A stretch of DNA of 30,458 nt from Lachnospiraceae bacterium (lineage in GTDB: Bacteria; Bacillota; Clostridia; Lachnospirales; Lachnospiraceae), in the NCBI GenBank assembly GCA_009774345.1, contig VSNR01000377.1:5409-35866 (forward strand), read 5' to 3'. The notes beneath the pieces were generated by a model, which saw only the letters and a list, made by a program, of their open reading frames with translations, ran no database searches and was not told where the DNA came from. The position numbers and the translations under genes are program-made. Below are positions 16,828 to 24,837 of this stretch, piece by piece. Each line of letters starts with the position of its first letter. Position 1 is the first letter of the stretch.

Positions 16828-19287
16828 ATGCAGCAGTTTACGGATAAGGCGAAGGTGGCATTGCAGAAGGCGGCCAAGGCGGCCAAGGATTTGCATCAAA
16901 GCTATATTGGAAGTGAGCATATCTTGGTAGGACTTTTGAAAGAAAAGACAGGAGTCGCGGCGAGGGTGCTCTCTGACAATGGCGTGGATGAGGTGCAGCT
17001 TGTCAGCATGATAAAGGAGCTGATCGCACCGGAAGGAAATGTTGCCCTGCTAGAGCGGGACGGATATTCACCAAGGGCAGCAAAGGTGCTTGAGGACAGT
17101 CACAGGCTGGCAGAGAAGTTTAAGAGCCAGCAGACAGGGACAGAACACATCCTGCTTGCGATCTTGAGAGAGGGCGAGAATGTAGGACTCAGGCTCTTGA
17201 ATACCATCGGGGTGAATGTGCAGAAGCTGTACATGGATACGCTGATTGCGATGGGAGAGGACATCAACCAGCACAAGGATGATCTGAATAAAAGCAGAAA
17301 CAAAAAGAGAAATTATGGCACGACCCAGACGCTGAACCAGTACAGCCGGGATTTGACGTATCTGGCAAAGGAGGGTAAGCTTGACCCTGTGGTGGGCAGA
17401 GAGACGGAGATCATGCGTGTTGTACAGATTCTGTCTAGGCGCACGAAGAACAATCCGTGTCTGATCGGGGAGCCCGGTGTGGGCAAGACCGCCATTGCGG
17501 AGGGGCTGGCGCTTCGCATTGTCAATGGCGAAGTGCCGGACACCGTCCGCAACAAGCGGGTTGTGACGCTCGATCTCGCAGGAATGGTGGCGGGCTCAAA
17601 ATACCGCGGTGAATTTGAGGAGCGCATCAAGAGAGTAATCAAGGAAGTGATTGACGACGGCAATATTTATCTGTTTCTGGATGAGATTCACACCCTGATT
17701 GGTGCAGGCGGCGCAGAGGGGGCAATTGATGCTTCGAATATCTTAAAACCGTCTTTATCAAGAGGCGAAATCCAGCTCATCGGCGCGACGACCATCGCAG
17801 AGTACCGCAAGTATATTGAGAAGGATGCAGCGCTCGAGCGGCGTTTCCAGCCGGTTATGGTGGAGGAGCCCACGGAGAGCGAGGCGGTTGAGATTTTAAA
17901 CGGTGTGGCGTACAAATACGAGGAGCATCACAAAGTGACGATCACGCAGGACGCGATTGAGGCAGCGGTGAAGCTCTCAGACCGCTATATCAATGACAGA
18001 AATCTCCCAGACAAGGCGATTGATCTCATAGACGAGGCATCGGCGGCAATCCGGCTCAAGAATATGAATGTGCCAGACAGCTTTAAGGAGATGACAGCGC
18101 AGATCAAAAAATTTGACCTTCAGATTGAGCGGTCTATCCGAATGGAAGCCTACACGCAGGCGGCAGAACTGCGCAAGGCGCAGGATGAGCTGATCAAGAA
18201 ATATGACAAGGCAGTGAGCAAATACGAGAAAAATCAAGAGGAAAAGACGCTGGTGGTGACGGAGAACGAGATCGCAGAGGTCGTGGCAAACTGGACAAAG
18301 ATTCCGGTCAAAAAGCTGACGCAGAAAGAGAGTGAGCGGCTGCTCAAACTCGAATCCATTCTGCACAAGCGCGTCATCGGTCAGGAGGAAGCAGTCACCG
18401 CAGTGGCACAGACCATGAAGCGCGGACGCGTGGGCTTGCAGGACCCCAACAGACCCATTGGTTCCTTCCTGTTTCTGGGACCGACGGGCGTTGGCAAGAC
18501 AGAGCTGTCCAAGGCGCTTGCCGAGGCGATGTTTGGCTCTGAGAATGCCCTGATACGGGTAGACATGTCAGAGTATATGGAGTCGCACTCTGTCTCTAAG
18601 ATGGTAGGATCTCCTCCGGGATATGTAGGCTTTGAGGAAGGCGGACAGCTCAGCGAGAAAGTGCGCCGGTCACCGTACTCTGTCGTGCTGTTTGATGAGA
18701 TTGAGAAAGCACACCCAGATGTGTTTAATATCCTGCTGCAAGTGCTCGACGATGGCCATATCACAGACTCGAAGGGCAGAAAAGTAAGCTTTAAGAATAC
18801 AATCCTGATTATGACCTCCAATGCGGGGGCGCAGCGCATTGTGGACCCTAAGAATCTTGGCTTTGCGGCAAAGCGGGACGCGGAGGCGGATTACAACAAG
18901 ATGAAATCCGGTGTGATGGAGGAAGTCAAGCGTCTGTTTAAGCCGGAGTTTATCAACCGGATTGATGAGATTATGGTGTTCCATCCGCTGACAGAACAGG
19001 ATATGAAGCAGATTGTCACACTCCTCTCCAAAAACTTGTGTGAGCGGTGCAGGACCCAGATGGATATTGACTTGTCTTTCACCAACACCCTGAAAGAATA
19101 TCTCGTGAAAAACTATTCTGAGCTCAAGATGGGCGCCAGACCGCTCAAGCGCGCGATTCAGAATGTGGTGGAGAATGAGCTTGCCACAGCAATTCTTGAG
19201 GGCAGAGTCAAGCGTGGAGATGCCGTGTCCGCCGGCGTGCGCGGCGATAAAGTGACTTTTACGGTCAAGGAATCAAAAGAAGTTTAA
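16828..19287 (+). CDS. clpC: ATP-dependent Clp protease ATP-binding subunit ClpC
   Basis: ClpC is a Hsp100 unfoldase that feeds proteins to ClpP. The 819-residue protein has two N-terminal Clp repeats (about 1-145). AAA module 1 has Walker A GEPGVGKT (214-221) and Walker B DE at 285-286. The coiled middle domain spans about 415-475. AAA module 2 has Walker A GPTGVGKT (551-558), Walker B DE at 623-624 and sensor sequence NRIDE, followed by the C-terminal D2-small domain. The short middle domain separates it from ClpB, which is longer. It follows a GntR-type gene rather than the ctsR-mcsA-mcsB genes found in many Firmicutes. GGAGG lies 10 bases before the ATG. Confidence 0.96.
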   Translation: MQQFTDKAKVALQKAAKAAKDLHQSYIGSEHILVGLLKEKTGVAARVLSDNGVDEVQLVSMIKELIAPEGNVALLERDGYSPRAAKVLEDSHRLAEKFKSQQTGTEHILLAILREGENVGLRLLNTIGVNVQKLYMDTLIAMGEDINQHKDDLNKSRNKKRNYGTTQTLNQYSRDLTYLAKEGKLDPVVGRETEIMRVVQILSRRTKNNPCLIGEPGVGKTAIAEGLALRIVNGEVPDTVRNKRVVTLDLAGMVAGSKYRGEFEERIKRVIKEVIDDGNIYLFLDEIHTLIGAGGAEGAIDASNILKPSLSRGEIQLIGATTIAEYRKYIEKDAALERRFQPVMVEEPTESEAVEILNGVAYKYEEHHKVTITQDAIEAAVKLSDRYINDRNLPDKAIDLIDEASAAIRLKNMNVPDSFKEMTAQIKKFDLQIERSIRMEAYTQAAELRKAQDELIKKYDKAVSKYEKNQEEKTLVVTENEIAEVVANWTKIPVKKLTQKESERLLKLESILHKRVIGQEEAVTAVAQTMKRGRVGLQDPNRPIGSFLFLGPTGVGKTELSKALAEAMFGSENALIRVDMSEYMESHSVSKMVGSPPGYVGFEEGGQLSEKVRRSPYSVVLFDEIEKAHPDVFNILLQVLDDGHITDSKGRKVSFKNTILIMTSNAGAQRIVDPKNLGFAAKRDAEADYNKMKSGVMEEVKRLFKPEFINRIDEIMVFHPLTEQDMKQIVTLLSKNLCERCRTQMDIDLSFTNTLKEYLVKNYSELKMGARPLKRAIQNVVENELATAILEGRVKRGDAVSAGVRGDKVTFTVKESKEV

Positions 19288-19294
19288 AAATTTC

Positions 19295-19323
19295 TGGAAA
19301 AAGTTTAGAATATAGTATATGAT
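19295..19323 (+). promoter_or_regulatory. Possible promoter before the 137-residue gene
   Basis: TGGAAA (19295-19300) and TATGAT (19318-19323) are 17 bases apart. The -35 matches only 4 of 6 bases. The 88-base gap after clpC holds no convincing terminator, so read-through from clpC is also possible. Confidence 0.35.
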
Positions 19324-19375
19324 GATAGAGTAGGGTAATAATTAATTCTTATGAACTTTTAGGAGGACAAATGAA

Positions 19376-19789
19376 ATGGCAGTAATTGATGAATTGCTAC
19401 GCTCTGAGAGTAACGGAAATATCAGCTTTGGAAATCATGAGCTGGCAGCGAAGGCAAAGCTTGAGGATTATGAGCATGCGGGGGATTTGTACAAAGTAAA
19501 GACCTATCAGGCGATGACGAAGCTGGAAAAAAATGGTTTGTTTTTATATGAATCAGTTCCGGGTACTTCTGTTCATGACTTTTGTGAGAGCGAGAGCGGC
19601 ATGTCTTTTACAGTAGAAGGCAGCCAAGACGCGCAGATTACTGTGGGCGCAGCGGATGATTCTGAGTATGAGGTAATCGTAGCCGGAGAGAGCGCGGGCA
19701 TCATGAAGACAAATCTGTCAGGAAAGCTCAGTGTCAGTGTAGAGCTTGAGGGAACGGGTGAAGTCGAAGTGAAAATAGTGAAAAAGTAA
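19376..19789 (+). CDS. Conserved 137-residue protein, often labelled endosialidase; function unclear
   Basis: The acidic 137-residue protein has no signal peptide or membrane segment. The first half contains ISFGNHEL and LYKVKTYQAMTKLEKNGLF, and the second half looks like an all-beta sandwich with alternating hydrophobic and acidic strands (about 75-137). Very similar small proteins in Lachnospiraceae are, from memory, named endosialidase, but nothing here resembles a sialidase active site, so I would not accept that as function. AGGAGG lies 9 bases before the ATG. An overlapping ATG at 19371 in another frame gives only four codons. It sits between clpC and radA and is followed by a strong hairpin terminator. 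Confidence 0.85.
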   Translation: MAVIDELLRSESNGNISFGNHELAAKAKLEDYEHAGDLYKVKTYQAMTKLEKNGLFLYESVPGTSVHDFCESESGMSFTVEGSQDAQITVGAADDSEYEVIVAGESAGIMKTNLSGKLSVSVELEGTGEVEVKIVKK

Positions 19790-19807
19790 ATAGTTTATAG
19801 ATTTATA

Positions 19808-19843
19808 AGAAAGATACCTCCTCGTATGAGGAGGTATCTTTCT
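19808..19843 (+). terminator. Perfect 16-bp hairpin between the 137-residue gene and radA
   Basis: AGAAAGATACCTCCTC pairs with its exact complement across a 4-base loop GTAT. The T-rich part lies inside the right arm (ATCTTTCT) rather than after the stem, so it works as a terminator only if the arm counts as the U-tract. It ends 2 bases before the radA ribosome binding site region. Confidence 0.65.
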
Positions 19844-19857
19844 GTAAGGAGAAGAGA

Positions 19858-21216
19858 ATGGCAAAAAAGAACAGCACCGTATTTTTCTGTCAGGAGTGCG
19901 GACATGAATCGTCAAAATGGATGGGGCAGTGTCCCGCCTGCAAAAAGTGGAATACCTTTGTGGAGGAGAAAGTCAGCGTGACAGGAGGCTCCAAGATCAC
20001 GCCCTTTCGGGAGGCGGCTAAGCCTGTGGAAATCGGTTCGATCTCCATGCAGGAGGAAGAGCGGATGCATACGGGAATCGCAGAGTTAGACCGCGTGCTG
20101 GGCGGGGGTATCATGCCGGGGTCGCTGACGCTGGTGGGCGGCGATCCCGGGATTGGGAAGTCTACGCTGTTATTGCAGATGTGCAGACTGTTAGCAAATG
20201 CCGGCAGACAGGTACTCTATATATCAGGCGAGGAATCCCTGAAACAAATTAAGCTTCGCGCGATTCGTATCGGAGAATTTCAGGATACAATGTTCTTGCT
20301 GTGTGAGACCAATCTAAGTGTTGTGGAGGAGACAATCCGTCACACGAAGCCGGAGGTAGTCATTGTTGATTCGATACAGACGATGTATCAGGAGGCAGTG
20401 ACCTCAGCACCGGGGAGCGTCTCACAGGTCCGGGAGGCGACAAACGTGTTCTTGCAGCTGGCAAAGGGACTGGGCATCTCAATCTTTATCGTGGGCCATG
20501 TGACCAAAGAAGGAACGGTAGCCGGCCCGAGAGTGCTGGAACACATGGTTGACACGGTATTGTATTTTGAGGGAGACCGCTATGCTTCCTACAGAATATT
20601 GCGCGGTGTCAAGAACCGTTTTGGCTCCACCAATGAAATCGGTGTGTTTGAGATGCGCAGGGAAGGACTCATCGAAGTGGAAAATCCTTCGGAGTATATG
20701 CTGAGCGGGAAGCCGATAGGTGCGAGCGGCTCTGTTGTGGTGTGTTCCGTGGAGGGCACCAGACCGATTTTAATCGAGATACAGGCGCTTGTGTGCAGGA
20801 CGAATTTTGGCATTCCCAGACGGCAGACGACAGGAACGGATTTTAACAGAGTCAATCTGCTGATGGCAGTGTTAGAGAAACGGCTCGGATTGCAGATCGG
20901 AGACTTTGATGCCTATGTGAATATTGCGGGTGGTATGAAGATCAATGAGCCGGCAATTGATTTGGGTCTGATACTGGCGATTGTTTCCAGTTTTAAAAAC
21001 CGTCCAGTTGACGAGAAGATGATTGTGTTTGGCGAGGTGGGGTTAAGCGGCGAAGTGCGCGCTGTGACAATGGCGCAGCAGCGTGTTCAGGAGGCAAGAA
21101 AACTCGGCTATGAGACGGTCGTTCTGCCGCGGGTCAACCTTGAGGGAATGGACCCGGTGGACGGTATCAAGGTGATTGGCGTCGGCGGCATTGGAGAGGC
21201 GATCGATGTAATATAG
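19858..21216 (+). CDS. radA: DNA repair protein RadA (Sms)
   Basis: RadA is a RecA-related ATPase that helps process recombination intermediates and branch migration. The 452-residue protein has all family parts in order: an N-terminal zinc finger (C11, C14, C25, C28), a RecA-like core with Walker A GDPGIGKS (95-102, Lys101), the RadA-specific KNRFG motif (252-256), and a C-terminal Lon-protease-like domain (about 280-452). AAGGAG sits 6 bases before the ATG. The M18 peptidase gene starts 12 bases after its stop, so the two are likely one transcript. Confidence 0.97.
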   Translation: MAKKNSTVFFCQECGHESSKWMGQCPACKKWNTFVEEKVSVTGGSKITPFREAAKPVEIGSISMQEEERMHTGIAELDRVLGGGIMPGSLTLVGGDPGIGKSTLLLQMCRLLANAGRQVLYISGEESLKQIKLRAIRIGEFQDTMFLLCETNLSVVEETIRHTKPEVVIVDSIQTMYQEAVTSAPGSVSQVREATNVFLQLAKGLGISIFIVGHVTKEGTVAGPRVLEHMVDTVLYFEGDRYASYRILRGVKNRFGSTNEIGVFEMRREGLIEVENPSEYMLSGKPIGASGSVVVCSVEGTRPILIEIQALVCRTNFGIPRRQTTGTDFNRVNLLMAVLEKRLGLQIGDFDAYVNIAGGMKINEPAIDLGLILAIVSSFKNRPVDEKMIVFGEVGLSGEVRAVTMAQQRVQEARKLGYETVVLPRVNLEGMDPVDGIKVIGVGGIGEAIDVI

Positions 21217-21228
21217 AAGGAAGGGATT

Positions 21229-22527
21229 ATGACAATGCAAGAATCAATACAGGAACTAATGGCGTTTTTGGATTACAGTGTGACAAGTTACCATGCGGTA
21301 GAAATGCTTCAAAATACACTGAGACAGGAGGGTTTTACCGCGCTTTCTGAGAAGAAGCGCTGGACGCTTGACAAGGGCGGCAGTTATTATGTGGCGCGCA
21401 ATGATTCATCTGTGATGGTGTTTCGTCTGCCAGACTGTACAACCGATCAGATCAGGGGCTTTCATGTGTATGCAGCACATTCTGATTCGCCTGCCCTCAA
21501 GATCAAGGAACATCCAGAGATAGACAGGGAGGGCGTTTATGTCAGCATCAATACAGAGCTGTATGGCAATATGATCTTGTCCACATGGTTTGACAGACCG
21601 CTCACGATTGCAGGGCGTGTCTGCGTGGAGGAGGCAGGCGGGATTGTGACAAAGACGGTTCGGTTAAAAGACAACATTTGCCTGATACCAAGCCTTGCCA
21701 TCCATATGAACCGCAATGTAAACAAAGGGGTGGCATTCAGCCCGCAGAGTGATATGCTGCCGCTCCTTACGATAATGGACCCCGCACAAAGAGGCGGCAC
21801 AGCAAAAGGGATACTGCATACGCTCCTTGCACAGACTCTCAAAACACAGGAAATTCTGTCGTATGATTTGTATGTCGAGAACTGCGAGAAAGCGGTTTTG
21901 GCAGGCGTGGAGGACGAGTTTATCATGACGCCGCGCTATGATGATCTCGCCTGTGTCTTTGCCGGTCTCAAAGGGATTTTGATAGGAAAGCCATCGCAGT
22001 ATATTGATGTGCTTGCAGTCTTTGACAATGAGGAAGTGGGAAGCCTGACCAGACAGGGGGCGGATTCTACATTTTTCAGAGACACACTGGAAAATATTGC
22101 AGATGCACTGGGTGTGGACAACAGAAGTTTTCGCACGTGGACAGCGGACAGTATGATGCTTAGTGCGGACAATGGACATGCCTGCCATCCCAATCAGGGA
22201 GGAAAGGCAGACCCGACAAACCGCCCGTATCTAAATGGCGGCGTGGTGCTGAAATACCACGGCGGGCAGCAGTACGCGACAGACGCGTATTCGGCAGCGT
22301 ATGTGAGAAAACTGTGCAGGGACAATGGGATTTCGCTACAGACGTATGCAAACCACTCGGATATCCCCGGCGGGAGGACGCTTGGCAACTTAGCGATGGC
22401 ACAGGTCTCCATGGCAGCAGCGGATATTGGACTGCCGCAGCTTGCCATGCACTCTGCGTATGAGACAGGCGGCACGAAAGACATCGCAGCGCTCACCCGT
22501 CTCACGGCACTGTTTTTTGGCCAGTGA
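21229..22527 (+). CDS. M18-family aminopeptidase
   Basis: The 432-residue enzyme should remove N-terminal residues from peptides in the cytoplasm, using two zinc ions. Family motifs are AAHSDSP (His84, Asp86), RYDDLA, DNEEVGS (266-272), HSDIPGG (376-382) and MHSAYETGG (His408). The ligand pattern and length match bacterial ApeB/PepF-like M18 enzymes, usually named probable M18 family aminopeptidase 2. The start at 21229 has GAAGGAAGGG upstream; a second in-frame ATG is 6 bases later. It follows radA closely and converges with the M56 gene, whose stop lies immediately downstream (22528), with no clear terminator between. Confidence 0.94.
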   Translation: MTMQESIQELMAFLDYSVTSYHAVEMLQNTLRQEGFTALSEKKRWTLDKGGSYYVARNDSSVMVFRLPDCTTDQIRGFHVYAAHSDSPALKIKEHPEIDREGVYVSINTELYGNMILSTWFDRPLTIAGRVCVEEAGGIVTKTVRLKDNICLIPSLAIHMNRNVNKGVAFSPQSDMLPLLTIMDPAQRGGTAKGILHTLLAQTLKTQEILSYDLYVENCEKAVLAGVEDEFIMTPRYDDLACVFAGLKGILIGKPSQYIDVLAVFDNEEVGSLTRQGADSTFFRDTLENIADALGVDNRSFRTWTADSMMLSADNGHACHPNQGGKADPTNRPYLNGGVVLKYHGGQQYATDAYSAAYVRKLCRDNGISLQTYANHSDIPGGRTLGNLAMAQVSMAAADIGLPQLAMHSAYETGGTKDIAALTRLTALFFGQ

Positions 22528-24135
22528 TCAGTTTATAGAAACCTCTTTTTCTTCTGTGACAGGAGCATCACTATATTTATATTGATGGTAGTCCTGTTCT
22601 ATCTTGCGTGTGCGCTCATCATAGGCAGAATCTCCTTCACGGAAGGCTTCGACAGCTGTGATATAGCCAAGGCGGTCACGCACGACCACAAGGTCTACTG
22701 CGCCCTCAGGCTGGGACATATACCTTCCAAGTGTTTTGTCTTGATACGTGCGGATGGTTTCTCCGTGGTAGAGCATGGTATCGTTATTTTCTTCTATACG
22801 GACAAGACCCCAGCGGGTGTACTCCTCAAAAAGCGCTTCGCGGTTCAGACATAGCGAAAGCTCTGGTGAAAAAGCGGATTTCTCCACATGAAATGCATCC
22901 GACAGCGCGGTGGTAATCCGCATTTTGAGGAGATCGGGGTCGCTCGTTGTATCTGTGCGCAGGATTTCAAAGAGAATCTGCTCTGCCCGCGCCTGTGCGT
23001 TTTTACCAAGGGAGACATCCCGTCTCAGATGGACGCGCACTCCCCAGCGGCACAGATCGGAAGAACAAAAGGAAGTCAGCTCTGGAGAGAAGGGCGCCTG
23101 TCCAGCGGTCGCAAACACCACAGAACCACTAAGAACCAGACAGACAGAGAGCGCAAGCAGCAAGGCAGAGGCTTTGCGGTAATGCAGCACGCTCTGGATG
23201 CGCCGTTCAACCTCTGTCTTAGCAAAGGCACTGTAGAGCAGTGTTGGGCGGTTTCCGGTGATCGCCATCGCAAGCAGGCTGCATGCATAGTCTTTGCGCG
23301 TGTCCTCGTCGCGGAACATTCGAAGAACAGCCTCGTCGCAGGCAGTCTCCAAGTCAGCGCACAGCATTTTGGACATCAGCCATACCAGCGGATTGAACCA
23401 GTGTACGCAGAGCGCAAGGAGCATAACAGCCTTGAGGATGTTATCCCTGCGGCGGATATGCATGGATTCATGGCAGAGGATATGGCGCAGCAGTACAGTG
23501 CTGCCAAAATCCATCCGCGTTGGCAGGTAAATCTTAGGGCTTAGCAGTCCGCACACCAGCGGGGACGCAATCTGGTCATTGGTAAAGACCAGAATATGTC
23601 CCATACCCATCTCGCGCAGCAGGGTATTGACTGTCTCGTTGTGTTCAATTAACAGCGAATCTTTCAGGCACTTTGTGTAGCGGTATTTCTGAGAGAGCAG
23701 GATACCTGCCGTGATCAGAAAACCGGCGGCATAGAGATAGATGAAACTGACGAATAAGGGCAGCGACAAAATACCGGACTGTGATGTATCGGCGGCAGCA
23801 TAGGCAATCGCTATCGTCTGTTCCGTGGTCTGTTCGGCAGTTCCTGCAAGGGCTTCGGTGGCATAGGATGCAATGGGGAGATCTTCTACCACAGCGTCCG
23901 CATAAGTAGTCTCATAGGAAAGCGGCATCACAAATTCCGGCACCTTCATGCTCAGCGGGCTGCTCAGAGAGAAGGGCACCAGCAGGCGCAGCAGAACGGC
24001 ACTCCACAGGATAGGAAAGACAAACTTGGGCAGCTTGTCTCGAAGCAGGCCGCGCAGCACCAAGACAGCCGCGATCAGGATGCTTCCGTAAAAGACCATC
24101 AGGTAAAAGGGCATATTCATTTTAAAACTCAGCAT
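22528..24135 (-). CDS. BlaR1/MecR1-like M56 membrane metallopeptidase without a recognisable beta-lactam sensor domain
   Basis: The 535-residue protein has membrane helices near 8-30, 38-58, 124-147 and 323-343. The M56 zinc protease signature HESMH is at 222-226, with a downstream ETACDEAVL that supplies the third ligand Glu263. In BlaR1 and MecR1 a penicillin-binding domain after the last helix senses antibiotic and triggers cleavage of BlaI. Here about 190 residues follow (345-535), but I see no SxxK/KTG set of a penicillin-binding fold, so the signal is probably different. It starts 1 base after the blaI-like stop, with AAGGAGG inside the end of that gene, so the pair is translated together. 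The ORF ends beside the convergent M18 gene. Confidence 0.88.
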   Translation of the reverse strand: MLSFKMNMPFYLMVFYGSILIAAVLVLRGLLRDKLPKFVFPILWSAVLLRLLVPFSLSSPLSMKVPEFVMPLSYETTYADAVVEDLPIASYATEALAGTAEQTTEQTIAIAYAAADTSQSGILSLPLFVSFIYLYAAGFLITAGILLSQKYRYTKCLKDSLLIEHNETVNTLLREMGMGHILVFTNDQIASPLVCGLLSPKIYLPTRMDFGSTVLLRHILCHESMHIRRRDNILKAVMLLALCVHWFNPLVWLMSKMLCADLETACDEAVLRMFRDEDTRKDYACSLLAMAITGNRPTLLYSAFAKTEVERRIQSVLHYRKASALLLALSVCLVLSGSVVFATAGQAPFSPELTSFCSSDLCRWGVRVHLRRDVSLGKNAQARAEQILFEILRTDTTSDPDLLKMRITTALSDAFHVEKSAFSPELSLCLNREALFEEYTRWGLVRIEENNDTMLYHGETIRTYQDKTLGRYMSQPEGAVDLVVVRDRLGYITAVEAFREGDSAYDERTRKIEQDYHQYKYSDAPVTEEKEVSIN

Positions 24136-24136
24136 G

Positions 24137-24523
24137 TTAATCCGCCTCCTTGATCATTTTTGCAAGCCTTGCGGCTTCTTCCTCCGAGATTCCCCTGTTT
24201 TTGAGGAAGGAGGAAAAGAACAGCTCACTCGAGCCGCCGTACATCTTGTCAATCAACTGTTCTGTCTCGCTCTGGGCGACCTCGTCGCGGCTCACAAGCG
24301 CCTTACAGATAAATCCGGGTTCCGTTCTCTCGATAGCCCCCTTATCAATACACTTCTTGATGACCGTATAGGTCGTGTTTTTGTTCCAGCCGATGCGTTT
24401 AGAGAGCACATCCACAATTTCCTTTGCAGAAAGTTCTGATGCAGAAAGTTCTGCTGTAGAAAGTTCTGCTGCATGCTCCCACAAAACTTCCATGACTTTT
24501 AATTCCGAATCAAATAGCTTCAT
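24137..24523 (-). CDS. BlaI/MecI-family transcriptional repressor
   Basis: The 128-residue protein has the family's winged-helix N-domain (DSELKVMEVLWE at 5-16, then SAKEIVDVL, WNKNTTYTVIKKCIDKGAIER) and a helical dimerisation C-domain. The linker between the first helix and SAKEI is enlarged by five-residue repeats of the type AELSx (about 18-32). They come from a 15-bp tandem repeat in the DNA, and this is unusual for the family. It should repress its own operon through the palindromes upstream and be cleaved by the M56 partner. Ribosome binding site AAAAAGGAGG lies 8 bases before the ATG. Confidence 0.93.
   Translation of the reverse strand: MKLFDSELKVMEVLWEHAAELSTAELSASELSAKEIVDVLSKRIGWNKNTTYTVIKKCIDKGAIERTEPGFICKALVSRDEVAQSETEQLIDKMYGGSSELFFSSFLKNRGISEEEAARLAKMIKEAD
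24426..24470 (-). repeat. Three 15-bp tandem repeats inside the blaI-like gene
   Basis: Plus-strand units at 24426-24440, 24441-24455 and 24456-24470 share the core AGAAAGTTCTG with one or two differences. They encode the AELS-type repeat. A change in copy number would keep the reading frame. Confidence 0.85.
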
Positions 24524-24582
24524 GTTTACTGCCTCCTTTTTGTATAGGGGTATCCAAAGGTAGGGATTCTTCCCTGTTCAAT

Positions 24583-24608
24583 CACTAGACTATTGAAATA
24601 GTCTAGTG
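24583..24608 (-). promoter_or_regulatory. BlaI-type operator 1 (perfect 12-bp dyad)
   Basis: Arms CACTAGACTATT and AATAGTCTAGTG are exact inverted copies separated by GA. The site lies about 60 bases upstream of the repressor start, downstream of the predicted transcription start, where a bound repressor would block elongation. Confidence 0.75.
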
Positions 24609-24615
24609 TTGATAA

Positions 24616-24635
24616 TAGACTATCACAATAGTCTG
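24616..24635 (-). promoter_or_regulatory. BlaI-type operator 2
   Basis: TAGACTAT and ATAGTCTG flank 4 bases. The half-site matches operator 1, and the centres are 30 bp apart, close to three helical turns. It sits in the promoter spacer and -10 region. Confidence 0.7.
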
Positions 24636-24645
24636 TTGGTGTCAA
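24617..24645 (-). promoter_or_regulatory. Promoter of the BlaI/M56 operon
   Basis: On the minus strand a perfect TTGACA (24645-24640) is followed after 17 bases by TAGTCT (24622-24617), a weak -10 that is part of operator 2. The -35 is convincing; the exact -10 is less certain. Confidence 0.55.
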
Positions 24646-24677
24646 TACAAAAATTAACAGAATTTAACACAATAACG

Positions 24678-24721
24678 AAAAATGCCTACCAGCCCTTTAA
24701 ATAAAAGGTTGGTAAGCATTT
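24678..24721 (-). terminator. Terminator of the tRNA-Trp transcript
   Basis: A 15-pair stem (one mismatch, one G-T) is formed by 24680-24694 with 24707-24721. On the minus strand it is followed by TTTTT. It starts about 10 bases after the tRNA and separates it from the BlaI promoter. Confidence 0.8.
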
Positions 24722-24731
24722 ATCCAAATAA

Positions 24732-24802
24732 CAGGGGCAGCAAGAATCGAACTCGCATTGACGGTTTTGGAGACCGCTGTTCTACCGTTGAACTATGCCC
24801 CT
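24732..24802 (-). tRNA. trnW: tRNA-Trp (CCA anticodon)
   Basis: The 71-base minus-strand sequence folds as a full cloverleaf. The acceptor stem is AGGGGCA with TGCCCCT, the D-stem GTTC/GAAC, and the anticodon stem GCGGT/ACCGT around CTCCAAA, giving CCA. The T-arm is GCGAG/CTTGC with loop TTCGATT. The discriminator base is G, as expected for bacterial tRNA-Trp. CCA is not encoded. Confidence 0.96.
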
Positions 24803-24806
24803 TCAG

Positions 24807-24826
24807 GTGAGCACTGTGCTGCTCAC
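24807..24826 (-). other. Hairpin in the pre-tRNA leader
   Basis: GTGAGC and GCTCAC pair across 8 bases between the promoter and the mature 5' end of the tRNA. It may shape the leader for RNase P processing, or be incidental. Confidence 0.35.
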
Positions 24827-24837
24827 TGACGAATTAT

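Noticed and set aside
19303..19338. Sigma-B-like GTTTAG ... GGGTAA pair after clpC
   Set aside because: The spacing is about 24 bases instead of 12-15, and clostridia generally lack the sigma-B system; TATGAT with a weak -35 fits better.
19371..19385. Four-codon reading frame overlapping the start of the 137-residue gene
   Set aside because: Its ATG is only 4 bases from the ribosome binding site and the frame stops at once; probably chance.
22888..23544. 218-codon plus-strand frame opposite the M56 gene
   Set aside because: It is antisense to the HExxH-containing gene and shows no recognisable domain.
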